Shown piece by piece: positions 12,864-32,131 of a stretch of 64,000 bases of DNA. The DNA lies in NCBI RefSeq assembly GCF_029168945.1, contig NC_083610.1:78359580-78423579 (forward strand). The letters are read 5' to 3'. The position numbers and the translations under genes are program-made. A model generated the notes under the pieces. That model had not been told where the DNA came from. It ran no database searches and saw only the letters and a program-made list of their open reading frames with translations. How positions within the stretch are numbered: the first letter of the stretch is position 1; each line of letters begins with the position of its first letter. Source of the DNA: Cannabis sativa. Lineage: Eukaryota > Streptophyta > Magnoliopsida > Rosales > Cannabaceae.

Positions 12864-12876
12864 GGCTCTGGTACCA
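12864..12876 (-). other. Primer-binding site of a minus-strand LTR element
   Basis: On the minus strand it reads TGGTACCAGAGCC, one base off the tRNA-iMet consensus, two bases from the LTR edge at 12879. It fixes the element's orientation. Confidence 0.7.
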
Positions 12877-12878
12877 CT

Positions 12879-13374
12879 TGTTAGATTTATAAAACACTCA
12901 AGAAATATATATATCACAGATCTAAACATATTCCTAAAAGTGATTTAATATAGAAAACCCTAAATCATAAATCTATAGAACTTTTACTAAATTAAAGAAG
13001 AATATGATGATAAAAGATGAGTGGAAGCACTAACCTGAAGCCATTACTAGAAATTACAGAGAAGGTTTTGATCTTCTAAGAATACACTATTTTTAAAGTA
13101 TTTTCTCTGATAGGGAAGGAGAGAATACAGAAAACCTAGTGTTTTTTGGGGACCACTACCTATTTATAGACTCATTATATAATGAGTTTTGTGTATTTAT
13201 AATTTGACCCCTCAACAAATTATAAATTAACTTATGGTATCTACACATTATTTCCATGACAATTTAATACCCTTTTTATACACATAACATAATTGGTCAC
13301 TTAATTTTGCATCACACTTTATAATAGCATATACATTATATATATGTGCCCACAATATGATTTTTAATCCAACA
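12879..13374 (-). mobile_element. 5' LTR of an unassigned minus-strand LTR element (496 bp)
   Basis: The segment is bounded by TGTTAGATTT and AATCCAACA, short imperfect inverted ends of LTR type, with a primer-binding site next to its inner end. A minus-strand CTATAAATAGG TATA box lies near 13165. The internal sequence to the left (12651-12863) is A/T-rich and non-coding, and no second LTR is seen. It may be a truncated copia or a TRIM-like non-autonomous element. Confidence 0.65.
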
Positions 13375-14158
13375 TATATTTTTTTAACAAAATTTGCTTT
13401 GGTATTTTATCATGGTAATATATTTTATTTTTTAATTTACACAAAGTATTATTTTTGGTAAAATAAAAATTACACTTTTACGTTCATATATATATATATT
13501 AATATTTTTACGTTGTCTTATAAAAATAACATGAAAATAATAAAAAAAAATTACATAAAAATAACATGCAAACAACATAAAAATAATATACAAATAACAA
13601 AAATTAACAATAAATTAATAAAAATACAACATAAAATAACATGAAAATATCAAAAGATCGCATTTTCAATAAATAAAATGTTAAAATTCTGAACAATTGC
13701 ATTTTTGTAATTTTTGTTATTTTTATGTATTTATGAAATAATTCTATCTAATATTTTTATAAAATTAATGCGATACATATTTATTTAAAATATTTTTATA
13801 TTCGATTATTTTTATATGAAAATTAATTTTGTAGTACATTTGAAAAAAAAAAGTAGGAAATGATATTAAAAAAATAGAACAAAAAAATAATATTATTGTT
13901 TACTCAAGTCAATATTATATTTAGGACATGTTTATAGTAAACACTTTAGTTTTGTTGTTTTAGTAGATATATTTTTACAGCCATAGATATTTAATCTAAT
14001 GGTAATAATTTGATGAGTGTATATAAATATTTAATACTTAGAATGTATTAGATTATTTATAAAATTATTTTTTAATAATATTCTTGAATTAAATAATAAT
14101 TATTTAACTAAATTATCAATTATTTCTAACCTCCTCCCATTAATTAATCTTTTTTTTT

Positions 14159-14215
<57 letters not shown>

Positions 14216-14511
14216 CAAAAACCCCTTACCTTCACAAACACCAGATTTCTTTTCCATCTGCTTCGTAACCATGTTTTACCTTTGTAATTGTTGGGGAATT
14301 CCTTCGAGAAGGATGAACATGCCTTCGACCTATTGTCTCTAAATTCTCCAACTATTGAAACTTGGAAAACCACAATCCCTTAATAGAGCATCATATTTAA
14401 AGGTACAATTATTTAGACTTTGTTATAGAATAATTAGAAACACAAATACCATAACTACCTCGAGGCATCTTCTAGCTCCTTCTTCATGGAAGAAAGTAAG
14501 TTCTACATTTC
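13375..14511. other. A/T-rich intergenic DNA without recognised genes
   Basis: Very A/T-rich sequence with AAAATAACAT-type simple runs. A (TC)25 microsatellite lies at 14163-14212. Nothing coding recognised; 14213-14511 directly precedes the CHLP fragment but shows no clear similarity to it. Confidence 0.6.
14163..14212 (+). repeat. (TC)25 microsatellite
   Basis: An uninterrupted dinucleotide run of 25 TC units. Confidence 0.97.
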
Positions 14512-15285
14512 ACAGAATATGATGGAAGGGCCGGTGGAACAGGCGATAAGAAGACATTAGAGGTTGATGCTGTGATTGGAGCCGATGGTGCTAATTCCAG
14601 AGTCGCTAAGTCCATCGGTGCCGTGATTATGAATACGCCATTGCCTTTCAGGTATTACAGCCTATGATTCTTCTATCGTGCTAGTGTTGGGTTTTTTTGT
14701 TTTCACTATAGAGACCAAGTTAGAACTTAGAATTTTGTGTTGTTAATTAATTTGCACTTAGATTATGCTTATGGCTTTTGCTGACATTTTTATGCACCAA
14801 TAGTTGTAATGGGATAAGGGAGTATCTTATTAGGTGATGATGGAAACGAATGATCAATACTGATGTGTAATCTTATGCTATCCAATACATTTGTGTAAGA
14901 GAATTTTCTAATCTTGATTTTGTATTGTATATTTTCAGGAAAAAATCAAAATCCCTGATGAGAAAATGGTGTACTATGAGAACCTAGGTGAGATGTATGT
15001 AGGTAACGATGTTTCACTTGATTTTTACGGCTGGGTTTTCCCTAAGTGTGACCATGTGGATGTTGGTACTAGGACAGTGACATACAAAGGAGACATCAAG
15101 AAGTTCCAACTAGCAACAAGAAACCGTGCCAAGGACAAGATTTTAGGTAGGAAGATCATTTGAATCGAAGCGCATCCAATGCTTGAACACCCTCGCCCAC
15201 GCAGGCTAGCGAGGAGACTGGTCTTGGTTGGTGATGCAACTGGTTACGTGACCTTATATAATGAAAAAGGGCACTCGTTTGAATG
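14512..15285 (+). pseudogene. CHLP: Geranylgeranyl reductase (CHLP) fragment with retained intron
   Basis: Two exon-like blocks match plant geranylgeranyl reductase, the plastid enzyme that reduces the geranylgeranyl group for chlorophyll and tocopherol phytyl chains. Block 1 (14512-14651) encodes LEVDAVIGADGANSRVAKS, part of the flavin-binding region, and carries a frameshift near 14625. A GT-AG intron (14652-14938) follows. Block 2 (14939-15285) encodes IPDEKMVYYENLGEMYVGND, then PKCDHVDVGT and FQLATRNRAKDK, with a TGA at 15161 just before the equivalent of the RVEAHP region; similarity resumes (EHPRPRR, LVGDATGYVT) and ends near 15262. N-terminal and C-terminal parts are missing. The retained intron indicates a DNA-level fragment rather than a reverse-transcribed copy. 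Not functional. Confidence 0.88.
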
Positions 15286-15305
15286 GAATAAATAGGTTAT
15301 ATGAG

Positions 15306-15890
15306 ATGATTAGGGGTGTTTATTGGACCACATCCAATGTTTTTAGGTCTATCCATATTTGATTCAATTATATATTGGATGTTAGGTTTTACCATTCGAT
15401 TCGATCCAATTAATTTTAGTCATCCAATCTATCCAACATCCATTAGATGTTGGATTGGATCGGTTCTATCCGTTGGATGTATTTCTTATATATTTATTAG
15501 TTTAATTTGGGTTTATCAAATATTTTAGACCTAGTATTTTTTAGATCAGATCGGATCCATCCAATATTTTAGCTCTAGTATGTATTGGATTTGATTGGAT
15601 CCATCCGATCCAAGAGTAAAAGAGTAAAATTTTAATGTTAATTGTTATATATGCATATATATTTTACGTATAACAATATAAAATCTAATTACTCATCCAA
15701 ACTAAATAAAAATACTAATTAGTTCGATTAGATGTTAGTTGTATTGGATTTCTAGACGCCCATCCAACATCTGATCCGATCCAATTAGATATTCAAAAAT
15801 AACATCCAATCCAATCTGATCACAATTAGATATCCAATGTTTGGTGATCAGTTATAATTGGATCGGTCGGTTGTCATTAGATTGGATCAA
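15306..15890. repeat. Inverted-repeat block rich in ATCCAAT/ATTGGAT (probable MITE remnant)
   Basis: The stretch contains many copies of ATCCAAT, GGATTGGAT and GATCCAAT in both orientations and can fold on itself. It starts near AGGGGTGTTTATTGG (15312) and contains a weak counterpart (GACGCCCATCC) near 15755. Ends and target duplication are not resolved. Open frames through it (15316-15528, 15841-16056) have no recognisable product. Confidence 0.5.
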
Positions 15891-16259
15891 TTTATGTACA
15901 CATTCTATGGTAAGTTTAATAACAAATATAGCATTAAGCATATCAACTTATAAAATTATACAACAACCTAGGTATTTTCGTCCTAAATCAATTTGCATCC
16001 ATAATAATCATAACATATTTAAATCTTACTTTTCAAATTTTGATTTAAATTCATAAATAACAATTAAGGGTGATCAGTCAATAGTTACAAAATTAAAACA
16101 GATTGTATGGAATTGAATAAAGAAAAAAAAGAAATTATATAATCACATCAATCCATAAAATAAGCTCAAGTGGTTCACATAATAATCCCTAAGAGAACTT
16201 AGCTACTAAAAGACATTCTAAAACAAAAGAAATCTAATTAAAGATATAAAAGATAGAGT

Positions 16260-19200
16260 TGAAGAGATAGAACATTGTTGGAGTCCTTCACCGGTGCCTT
16301 CTGCTCCTTACTCTCTTTCTACACTTAGAATTCATCTCAATTTTTGAATGGTGTCGAAAACTAGTCATCAACTCCCTTTTTACAGCACAAATTTTGAGTT
16401 GCCCCAAAAAACACCAAGGCCGCGACCTTATAAGCCAGGTTCTCCTTTTTTCGATCTTCGCTAATTCTTTGATTCCAATTTCCATTTTTTTACAGTGAAC
16501 AAAGGTAAGGCCGCGACCTTGCTTACCAAGCTGCGGCCTTGTAGGCCATGTTTCTTTTTTTTTTTCTTTGATTTTCCACCTTAATTATAAATTTGACTAT
16601 TATTGACTTTTGGTCGTGAATTTAAGAGCTAAAAATTTCATTTTGAGCCATTTTAAGAAATAGAAAATTAATCCAAGCTAAAAAAAGTTTTCTTTCTTCA
16701 TTATATTTTCTCATTTTTGCTCAAAAAGGCTTGCAGAACACCAAAATTGAAGATCTCCAAATATTTTTCCTAAAAAACAATAAAAATTAAAACTAAGAAT
16801 AAATCTACAATTAAATAATAAAAACACTAAAACACATCCTAAATTAGACTATAAAAGTGCATAAAAATAAATCTAACAAATTCGCCCAAACTTAACCTTT
16901 ACTTACCCTCGAGTAAAGACCAAGTTTAACTAACGAATAAGAAAACAACATACACAAGTAAACCACCATTGTCATATACACTACATTGACTCTTCTCTAA
17001 AATCTTAACTGTAATCTTTAACCAGATTTTTAGTTCACCCGCCCCAAAGTTCAACTTTAAAGTTCAACGGGAAATAAATAATATAACTCACAAATGATCA
17101 CAATAATTTAAACTCCGCCATATATGCTCAACTCATACCAAACAAAACTACAACCCAAATTTTCAATATGTTTGCATCATTTAACTTTCTCCACTAATGT
17201 CAACAAGAAATGATTTGAAATTAAAAGGTTATAATGTGAGGCTTAATGTTCCGCATTTTTATGACACCCACATAGCCAATAGTTTTAGGAGCCGTTGGGA
17301 AATAGTATAAAAGACAGTTATAAACCGTTGGGAAAAGCCAATTTTGTAGTAGTGACTATACCATAAGCTTTTTAAATTCCAAGCACCTCACTTTTATTAC
17401 AGAACTATCCCATTCCCGTACTTACTGCCATACACTAGAGATATTTATATTGTTACAATCCACACTATTATTTTTTTATTCACTTTTTTTTAGATCTTAA
17501 ATTTTGATGACAAGGATTGCAACATATTAAAAACATTATCTCTCATTATTTTTAAGCTTTCTCAAAACACAATACCCACATTATAATTTTCCCCCAAACT
17601 TATTTGAAAACTCATGGTATAGTTAGGATAAGAAAAAAATAATAAATGGGTCAAAATTATTTTATTAGCTCAAAAAGTGTGTATTAAAAAAATCGGTCTA
17701 AGACTCAAAAAGAGTTAAACTACAGATAATCACAAAATAGGTTAGCTTGAAAGGTACAAACGTTTCAAAAAAATTGCCTAAATCATTTTTTAAAGCATAA
17801 GTCATCAAGAATTTTGCCTCAAAAGCCAAACAATACAAGTTCTATCAAATTTAAACTATTATGCCGCCAACCCTAGTCAAGCATATATTGTAAAGTCTAA
17901 AATATTGTATTTGTGAAACATATTAAAAATGTCCTGTCAGAACTTTTTAAATTAAACTCAAAAATAGTTAACCAAGCACACAGTTATTAGCAATTTTCTT
18001 TTCACAGGTAAAACAATACGATATACACAAAAAATGGCTGGCGGTGGCGGTGGCCACTAGTATGGTGTGTATTGCGTCAGACATGTGAAAAAATTTCTCC
18101 ACATTTGGGCTCACCACTAGCCTCTGCACCAACTCATTCAATTGATCTACCTGAATCCTCTCATCCTCATGTCATAAGGCCATAAAGTTGTTGAAATTAT
18201 TATTCATGCCTTGCTGGGCCTTAATCATATACTGGTTTTAGGCAATGAGATACCATATATAAGGATCATGACCACCACTCCCAGCAGGCATAGGGGCTGC
18301 CTGAGAACTGCCTCATGCTTGCTCATCATGCTCCACTTCCATATTCAAAGCTTCTTCCTCATCATCTTCATCCACCACAGGTCGCTTGACCTTCTTACGA
18401 CGCTGGCCAGGAGGCAAAGGATGTGGAATGGGGACAGAATATTTCTTCACAGAAAAATGCAAAATAGCCATCGAATTGGCTAGGAGGCAAAGGATGTGGA
18501 ATGGGGGCAGAATATTTCTTCACAGAAAAATGCAAAATAGCCCCCGAATTAGCCAGGAGGCAAAGGATGTGGAATGGGGGCAGAATATTTCTTCACAGAA
18601 AAATGCAAAATAGTACCCGAATTTGTCCTATGGTATCCAATCTATATTGAGGAACCTCATATTTGACATAAATCAAGAATCATGGAAGGATGTCCCAACC
18701 CACTTATTGTGCATAAATTCAAAATGTCACGCTAACTCTCGAACACTTTCTGGTCAATATTAAGTGGGATCCCCTTCATAATAAGATAGACAATCAAAAG
18801 TCTATCTTTTCCAATATTAGGCATGTGAGTGTTGGGGTAAATGTGAGCACTAACAAAATGAGCCCAAGCTTTTGCTATTGGATTCAACTGACACTTTCAC
18901 AAACCTTTAATCTCATCTCCTGCCATGTTCCACTCAGCTCCCTCATGGGCCACAACATCAACTACTTTTTGCCAAGTGAGCTCCCCATTATTAAATAATT
19001 TAGTAACATCATTATCAGGGGTAAGAAGAATGTGAGGAATGTCATACACAACATTGAAAGCTGCAACAGAGATTGTAACATCAATACCTTGATCATATAG
19101 TTGGCATCTCTTTGAGTAAAATTTGCATAAAACTCATACATTAGGGATAAGTTAGGCTGAGAGGGTTTGAGAACAACAAATTTTTTCTAGTGCCTCCTGA

Positions 19201-20170
19201 TAATTTCTACCCGAACAACTTCCATGGAATCATCTTCAAAAGGTTCCTCCCTAAATTCAAAACACCGCTCAAGAATAACAAACCTCCCACAAACTCTCTA
19301 AAAATAATTAGAGACTACCTTATTCATAAATTTGTTAGTGGCAGAATTAGGTTGAGGTTGTTACGGTGGTTACCTTTAAGAACGAGAACCACCCCTTCTT
19401 TGCGCCATAATTTCAAAGAAATTTTAAGAAAAATTAGACAGCACTTTCCCTTACTTTTCAATGATCCAAGAATTCAAAATTAAGCACAAACACACAATCC
19501 AACTCAACAATATAATAATCCACTAGATAGTTCTTCACTATTAAAAAGATTTCACTATTCATCATCTTCCGATCTCAAAATTTCAACAAAAACCAATAAT
19601 TGAAACTTAAATATCCAAAATCCACAATCAAAGAGATTGAAAACTTACCCCCAATAGAGATCCTAACCCTTGGATCTCCTCTTGCTTGAAGAAATTTAAG
19701 AAATCACCATGGATGAAGCTTCTCTTTTGAACATTTGAATTAAAATTAAGAAATGTGATATGGTTTATTAAGAATAATGATGAAGAGATGATGAGAATTT
19801 GATGTAGTAGGAAGATTGATGAAGGAAATTGATTATGATGACCATGGAGATGAATTATGGGTGTTTGGGGCTATTGAAATCGGAGGAGAAGAGAAAATGT
19901 GGGTTTTAGGTTTTTGGTTCGCGAAGCACTTTTTTATAGCAGCAGGCAACACAAGGCTGCAACTTGGCTGGGAAGGCCGCAACCTTCGAAACGAATCCCA
20001 ACACCGAAGATTCGTGCAAGGCCGTGACTTTCCCTTCTAGGCCGCAGCTTTAAAAATTTTACAACTATTTTTTTTTTTTTGGAATAATTTTCATGATTTT
20101 CACGGTTTAAAATTATAAAAAAAATAAAATAATAAATAAATAAAAACTTAAAAAAAAATAAAAGTTCAAG
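16260..20170 (-). mobile_element. Minus-strand retroelement remnant with 'putative plant transposon protein' domain
   Basis: On the minus strand a broken reading frame runs from about 19410 down to about 18010. Best segment (about 18970-18740): EWNMAGDEIKGL, then AKAWAHFVSAHIYPNTHMPN and GKDRLLIVYLIMKGIPLNI, resembling the putative plant transposon protein domain carried by Athila/Ogre-like and non-autonomous plant elements. Stops and shifts interrupt it. GGCCGCGACCTT-type motifs occur near both ends (16425-16550 and 19960-20050), suggesting related terminal regions. 16850-18000 is non-coding. Boundaries are estimates; the domain assignment is from memory of the family, not a search. Confidence 0.5.
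18403..18621. repeat. Tandem repeat, 3 copies of 73 bp
   Basis: GAGGCAAAGG recurs at 18411, 18484 and 18557, exactly 73 bases apart, with the intervening sequence (GGATGTGGAATGGGG, then CAGAATATTTCTTCACAG) nearly identical in all copies. It lies in the coding part of the minus-strand retroelement remnant; 73 is not a multiple of 3, so each added copy shifts the frame. Confidence 0.95.
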
Positions 20171-20244
20171 GTTGCCTTTTTTTAGCATTGTTTTTTTACG
20201 TCTTGTAGCCAAATATTGTCCCATTCTATTGCTTAACTTAGGTA

Positions 20245-20389
20245 GTCTTGCGCATGCTTTAGCACGGGCTTCTCTTTATGAGGTTGATCGTGTTCTTAGT
20301 GGGAATTCTTTACCTACTTGTTATTCTTTCATAGTTTTGGAAGATTTGTTTGAATAAAGCTACTTTATTTTCAAAAAAAAAAAAAAAAA
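20245..20389 (+). mobile_element. Severely 5'-truncated LINE 3' end with poly(A) and target duplication
   Basis: The ten-base sequence AACTTAGGTA occurs at 20235-20244 and again at 20390-20399, directly after an A run starting at 20373. Between them is about 145 bp encoding SLAHALARASLYEVDR, similar to the C-terminal RNase H region of plant L1-type LINEs, a stop at about 20355, an AATAAAG signal and a pure A tail. This is the signature of target-primed reverse transcription. Confidence 0.75.
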
Positions 20390-20399
20390 AACTTAGGTA

Positions 20400-22746
20400 A
20401 AGTCTACGCACATCCTTAAGAGCTAAAGTGTCATAAAAAAAAGGCTTATATTTTACCATTGGAAACTCTGAATTTATCCCCAATATCATAAATGTATTAA
20501 TGGACGAGTGTTTTAAATGTTTTAAAATTTGAAACTATAAAAAATATTGATAATGAGATTTTATTTTGTGCTTTGTTTCTTAAAAGATAATGACATGAAA
20601 GAAAGAAAAAAAAGGAAGAGCATAATATAATATCCCATGAGAATATATCGGAATGGCAGAACATATGCTTATGCTTATGCTTTATAATTAATTAATAAAA
20701 TTAAGGAATGACATTCCCTCCTCCCCACACTACAATTAGTCACTTTCTCATCATGACATGTTACTAAAAACTATTATCATGATTATTTTTTTCAGACTAA
20801 TATCTTTTATATTAATTATAAATCCACAATCCGGCCCTTTTAATTTTTCGAGATGGTGAGTATAATTTTACATTAATTATAAGAAACTTACAAAAATATT
20901 GGAATTTGAGTTAATTTTTATAAAAATACTGTTACACGGAATTTTTTTTCAAAAATATTGTATTTTTATAAAACACCAGTAAAACACAAAATAGAACAAC
21001 TCAAAACAACAATAGAACAACTAAAAAATATTAGTAAAATAACAGTGAAAACTTAACACAGTATACTACAGTATGAAACTTATAAAAAAAATACAGTAAA
21101 AAAATAAAAAATACTACCTAACAATATTTTTGTAAAAAAATTACAAAAGTTAGTATATCATGTAAATTTTCCTTAATTATATCCATCCAAACTAAACAAA
21201 ATAAAAAAGTAGTCTCATAAACAATTTAATAATGGAGATTTTGATTTGCACTCTATAAATTTATAGACATTAATTACAGTCTTTTTGTTGGCTAAGTTAG
21301 CAAATTGAAAAATATTCCAATTTGTATTAAAAAATATATATAATATATATTTTTAATTTATAATAGTATTTTTTTAGTTTTTTTTTTCAATATTCTTAAA
21401 AATATGTTTTTTTAAATAAAAATAAATTATATTTTAAATATTATGACAAAAAATTCAAAATAAAAAATAATATGAAATTTTGTTATGAAAAATAAAAAAA
21501 TTATACATAATTCAAAAAAAAAATATATAAAAATAAAATTAAAATAAATATTAACATTAATAAAAAATAATATGAAAAATAAAATTTTAAAAAATATGAA
21601 GTGTGATTTTTTAAAATTATCCTTTTAAAATTAGAGTGTATGCAAATAAATCCACCCTCTCATAATATGCCAAACACCATTATATGCTAAATTAAATTAA
21701 ATAAATTTCTTTTTTATAAATACTAAATTAAATTAATTAAATGATGGTCCCGAAAATCAACCCCACCCGAATGTTTTTCTTTTACACACACCAAACATGT
21801 CCCACAAAGCTAAAATCACACTTTTCTCCACTTTCTATTCGCTTTTAATTTCAAAGAAAAAAGAAAAGAAAACTTTTTTTTAATTATTAATTAATAATAA
21901 TTTTCAGATAATATTGACGTGGAACTGCATCTTAACCATATCTAATGATAAAATTTAAATTTGGTATTAAATTAATACTAAAAAATTATTATTCTAGCAT
22001 TAATTTTTTTTTTTTCTAATTCCAATCACAACACTAAAAATTATAATAAATTCTATATTTTTTATTATTCTATTATTTTATTAATATAATAAAAATATTT
22101 TAATACTAAATATATATAATTATTTAGTTTTTTTTTCTTGAAAGTATTATTTAATTATTAAAACCTTTAAAATATTATAAAATAATATAAATATATAAGA
22201 AAAAAAAAAGAAAAAGATGAAGAGATGAAAAGAAAGTAAACGAGAATTTTTCAATTATTTATTTCGATAAGGTTAACTTTTATTATATAAAAATATAACT
22301 AAAATGATGAGAAATTAAATCAATGTAATAAAAGAAAAACACAATCAAATATGTCATAATTAAATTAATTAATTTTAACTTAAAAATTGATTAAAAAATT
22401 ATAAAAAATTGTAATTGGCACACCAAAAAATATTAAAAGACATTATTAATACTAGTACTCTCTTTTTTTTTTTTTTTTTTTTTGAAGTTTGGTGTCATAT
22501 AATTACGTATAAAAAGTACCATATAATTATAAAAAAAAAATAGGATTTAGAGAATCTAAGGTGTCAATGAAGAAAGAGAACGGTGGATTGTCCTTGTACT
22601 CAAACTTCTACTGATATGCAACAACGGAACTTTTCCCATAAACAAATCAAACTCAATTTCATATTTCAGATCCACAATTCAAAATTCATATATATATACT
22701 CCCTCGTAAAAGCTTAAGCTTTCATCCATTAATCAGATCTTCATCC
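20400..22746. other. A/T-rich region upstream of USP
   Basis: No coding potential recognised. The sequence is dominated by A/T runs, including a T run near 22461-22483. The last ~60 bases before the USP start hold a TATATATATA stretch (about 22689-22699) and a perfect AAAGCTTAAGCTTT palindrome (22709-22722). The USP promoter is expected in the last few hundred bases but cannot be delimited. Confidence 0.55.
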
Positions 22747-30062
<7,316 letters not shown>

Positions 30063-30800
30063 ATCCTTAATTCAAGTTTTTCTATTCTCATTCATTTTCA
30101 TTTTGTAACCTCATGTTTTTTTTTCTTTCTCAAGAGCTAATCAAGCTGCCGTGAGATGATTCTATTTATTTAAAGATAAATGACAATAATAAGTACTGAG
30201 TTTGTTACATATATGCATTTTTTCCTATAAAGCTATTGTACTTCTCCAAGTTTTAAGAATTCTGTCCAATTTTTCCAAGTCCTAGTTGTATTTACATAAA
30301 AAACAATAATATAATCTTTGGAAAAGATGATTTTCGTTTCGATATAGTTGAGGAACAAAAATATCTCTAAACTAAACCTCTCTATAGTATGAAGTTGTGG
30401 TCCTTGACTTCGATCCACGTGACTCTCGTAACTTCTAGAACAATCTATGTATGTACGTTATTTGGTCGGTTTCATTTACGTTCACATAAATATATAAAAA
30501 TAATAATGTAACTCTTTTTTCTATTATTATCATATATTAAATTTTGTCACATACATGACTTGGCAGCGTTCTTCATACTCTTATCTTATATTCCACTATT
30601 TCCTTTGGTGATAGTTCAATGAAAGAATAAGTCTGATTATATATAGGGTCCCCCCACGAGTAGTACTATTGCCTAACCACGAAGCTTCTTCCCAAGTTCT
30701 CAATCTCAGGCCATTTATTTATATATAATATATGGCTACGTCAACAATCGAGAACCATACAAATTTCTCTATGGGTATTTTTTTTCTTCCCTAAGTCTAC
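30063..30800. other. Intergenic region between USP and the calmodulin-like gene
   Basis: Holds the USP 3' untranslated region and the upstream region of the calmodulin-like gene. A G-box CACGTG (30416-30421) and a nearby TTGACT W-box-like motif (about 30404) lie roughly 390 bases upstream of the TATA box. Their role is inferred only from motif identity. Confidence 0.5.
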
Positions 30801-30803
30801 GTC

Positions 30804-30811
30804 TATAAATA
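30804..30811 (+). promoter_or_regulatory. TATA box of the calmodulin-like gene
   Basis: TATAAATA in the context GTCTATAAATAGTCAG lies 241 bases before the ATG. Transcription would be expected to start about 30 bases downstream (near 30840), giving a leader of about 200 bases. Confidence 0.7.
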
Positions 30812-31020
30812 GTCAGCTATACCACTATTTCTGTTTAGCACAACTAAAAGATTTGGTCAATACATACATATCGTGAATAGTTTTTAAATCATCTTTAGAA
30901 AAAGCTCGAAGTTATAGTAAGTTGTAGTGCTATATAGTAATTAGTAATTACAAACTTTTCTTTCCTTTTATTTTGCTATATAACATATTTTCCAACATTT
31001 CATCGATATATAGTTCTTGC

Positions 31021-31042
31021 TATATATATATATATATATATA
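31021..31042 (+). repeat. (TA)11 microsatellite abutting the start codon
   Basis: An uninterrupted TA run in the 5' leader, separated from the ATG at 31045 by only GA. Confidence 0.95.
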
Positions 31043-31044
31043 GA

Positions 31045-31527
31045 ATGTCTCCCTTAAGCACCTACGACTTAAAGAGGATCTTCCAAAAGCTTGACAAGAA
31101 TGGCGATGACCTAGTTAGCCTTGAGGAATTGAGTTGGCTTCTGGAGAGGATTAATAATGGTAGTGTTCATCATCAGTTTAGCAAGACAGAACTTGAGTCC
31201 TTGGTTGGAAAATCAAGCCTCAACTTTGATGAGTTCTTGTTCTTCTACGAATCCATATCATCAAAACATAATGATGAAATTGATGATGAGGTTGAAGAGA
31301 TCATTATTAGTGACCTTGTTAAGGCGTTCAAGGTGTTTGATCAAAACGACGACGGATTCATCTCTTGTGAAGAGCTTCAAAGCGTACTAATAAGATTAGG
31401 TTTGATGGAAGAAAACAGTACTGACAAAGATTGCAAGACTATGATTAATGCCTTCGACGCCAATTCCGACGGCCAGCTTGATTTTGAAGAGTTCAAAACC
31501 ATGATGTTGCTTACCATTACTTCTTAA
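31045..31527 (+). CDS. Calmodulin-like EF-hand calcium-binding protein (CML44-like)
   Basis: An intronless 160-aa protein that would bind calcium and relay calcium signals through partner proteins. Three canonical 12-residue EF-hand loops are visible: DKNGDDLVSLEE (residues 17-28), DQNDDGFISCEE (99-110) and DANSDGQLDFEE (138-149). The second hand, around residues 50-70 (KSSLNFDEF), has lost most ligand positions. An acidic linker (DEIDDEVEE, 77-85) joins the lobes. No signal peptide or acylation motif. ATG 31045 is the first in-frame AUG; the open frame extends further upstream only through non-AUG codons. A (TA)11 tract ends two bases before the ATG. Length and EF pattern resemble the plant CML42/43/44 group, but the exact member is not certain. 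Confidence 0.9.
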   Translation: MSPLSTYDLKRIFQKLDKNGDDLVSLEELSWLLERINNGSVHHQFSKTELESLVGKSSLNFDEFLFFYESISSKHNDEIDDEVEEIIISDLVKAFKVFDQNDDGFISCEELQSVLIRLGLMEENSTDKDCKTMINAFDANSDGQLDFEEFKTMMLLTITS

Positions 31528-32131
31528 TCAGCATGCCCATATATATATTTAGCTATATATTCTAGTTTCTTTTATAATATATATATATATATATATATAT
31601 AAGTGACTATATATATGCATATGGTCAATATAGAGAGTCTACGTACAGACCACATACACATATTATATGATCAACTGGTCCAAATTAATCATCGGCATTA
31701 TTATTAATTAGTTTTTTTTTTTTTTTGATATTATATACATCAGATTATTAGTAACTACTATATGTATATACTAATTAATTAAATAAATGCATGCAGTCAT
31801 TGTTCAATTATTTTTGTGTGACTGTGTATCTAGATCACTTGTATTGAAGTTTACATCACCAATATCTATCTATATGTTCTAATAACTGGATTAGTGCTAT
31901 ATGTGACTGAAATTTATCAAAAAAAAAAAAAAAGTACTACCTAAAAATATTTTTTTTTTTTATGTTTGCTATCAAGCTAGTACTTTCTATCAAATAAAAA
32001 TTTACAAACCAAAAATTTTGAATTCTGAAAACAATTTATAATTTTTTTTAGATACTATAGTCCATAGGGCATAAACAAGCTTGATTAGTTATAATTTTTG
32101 TATAATTCGTACTATATATCATGTATTATAT
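31528..32131. other. 3' flank of the calmodulin-like gene
   Basis: A/T-rich, with an (AT)n run near 31576-31602 and T runs near 31710 and 31950. No gene recognised. Confidence 0.6.

Noticed and set aside
17280..17350. Possible CACTA end (complement CACTACTACAAAATTGG)
   Set aside because: Only one terminus is visible and no inverted partner was found nearby.
18211..18613. Repetitive + strand peptides over the 73-bp repeat, considered as a repeat protein
   Set aside because: The frame changes in each unit because 73 is not a multiple of three, and the underlying element codes on the other strand.
18403..18621. CRISPR-like regular spacing of the 73-bp repeat
   Set aside because: The copies are contiguous with no unique spacers, and this is plant DNA.
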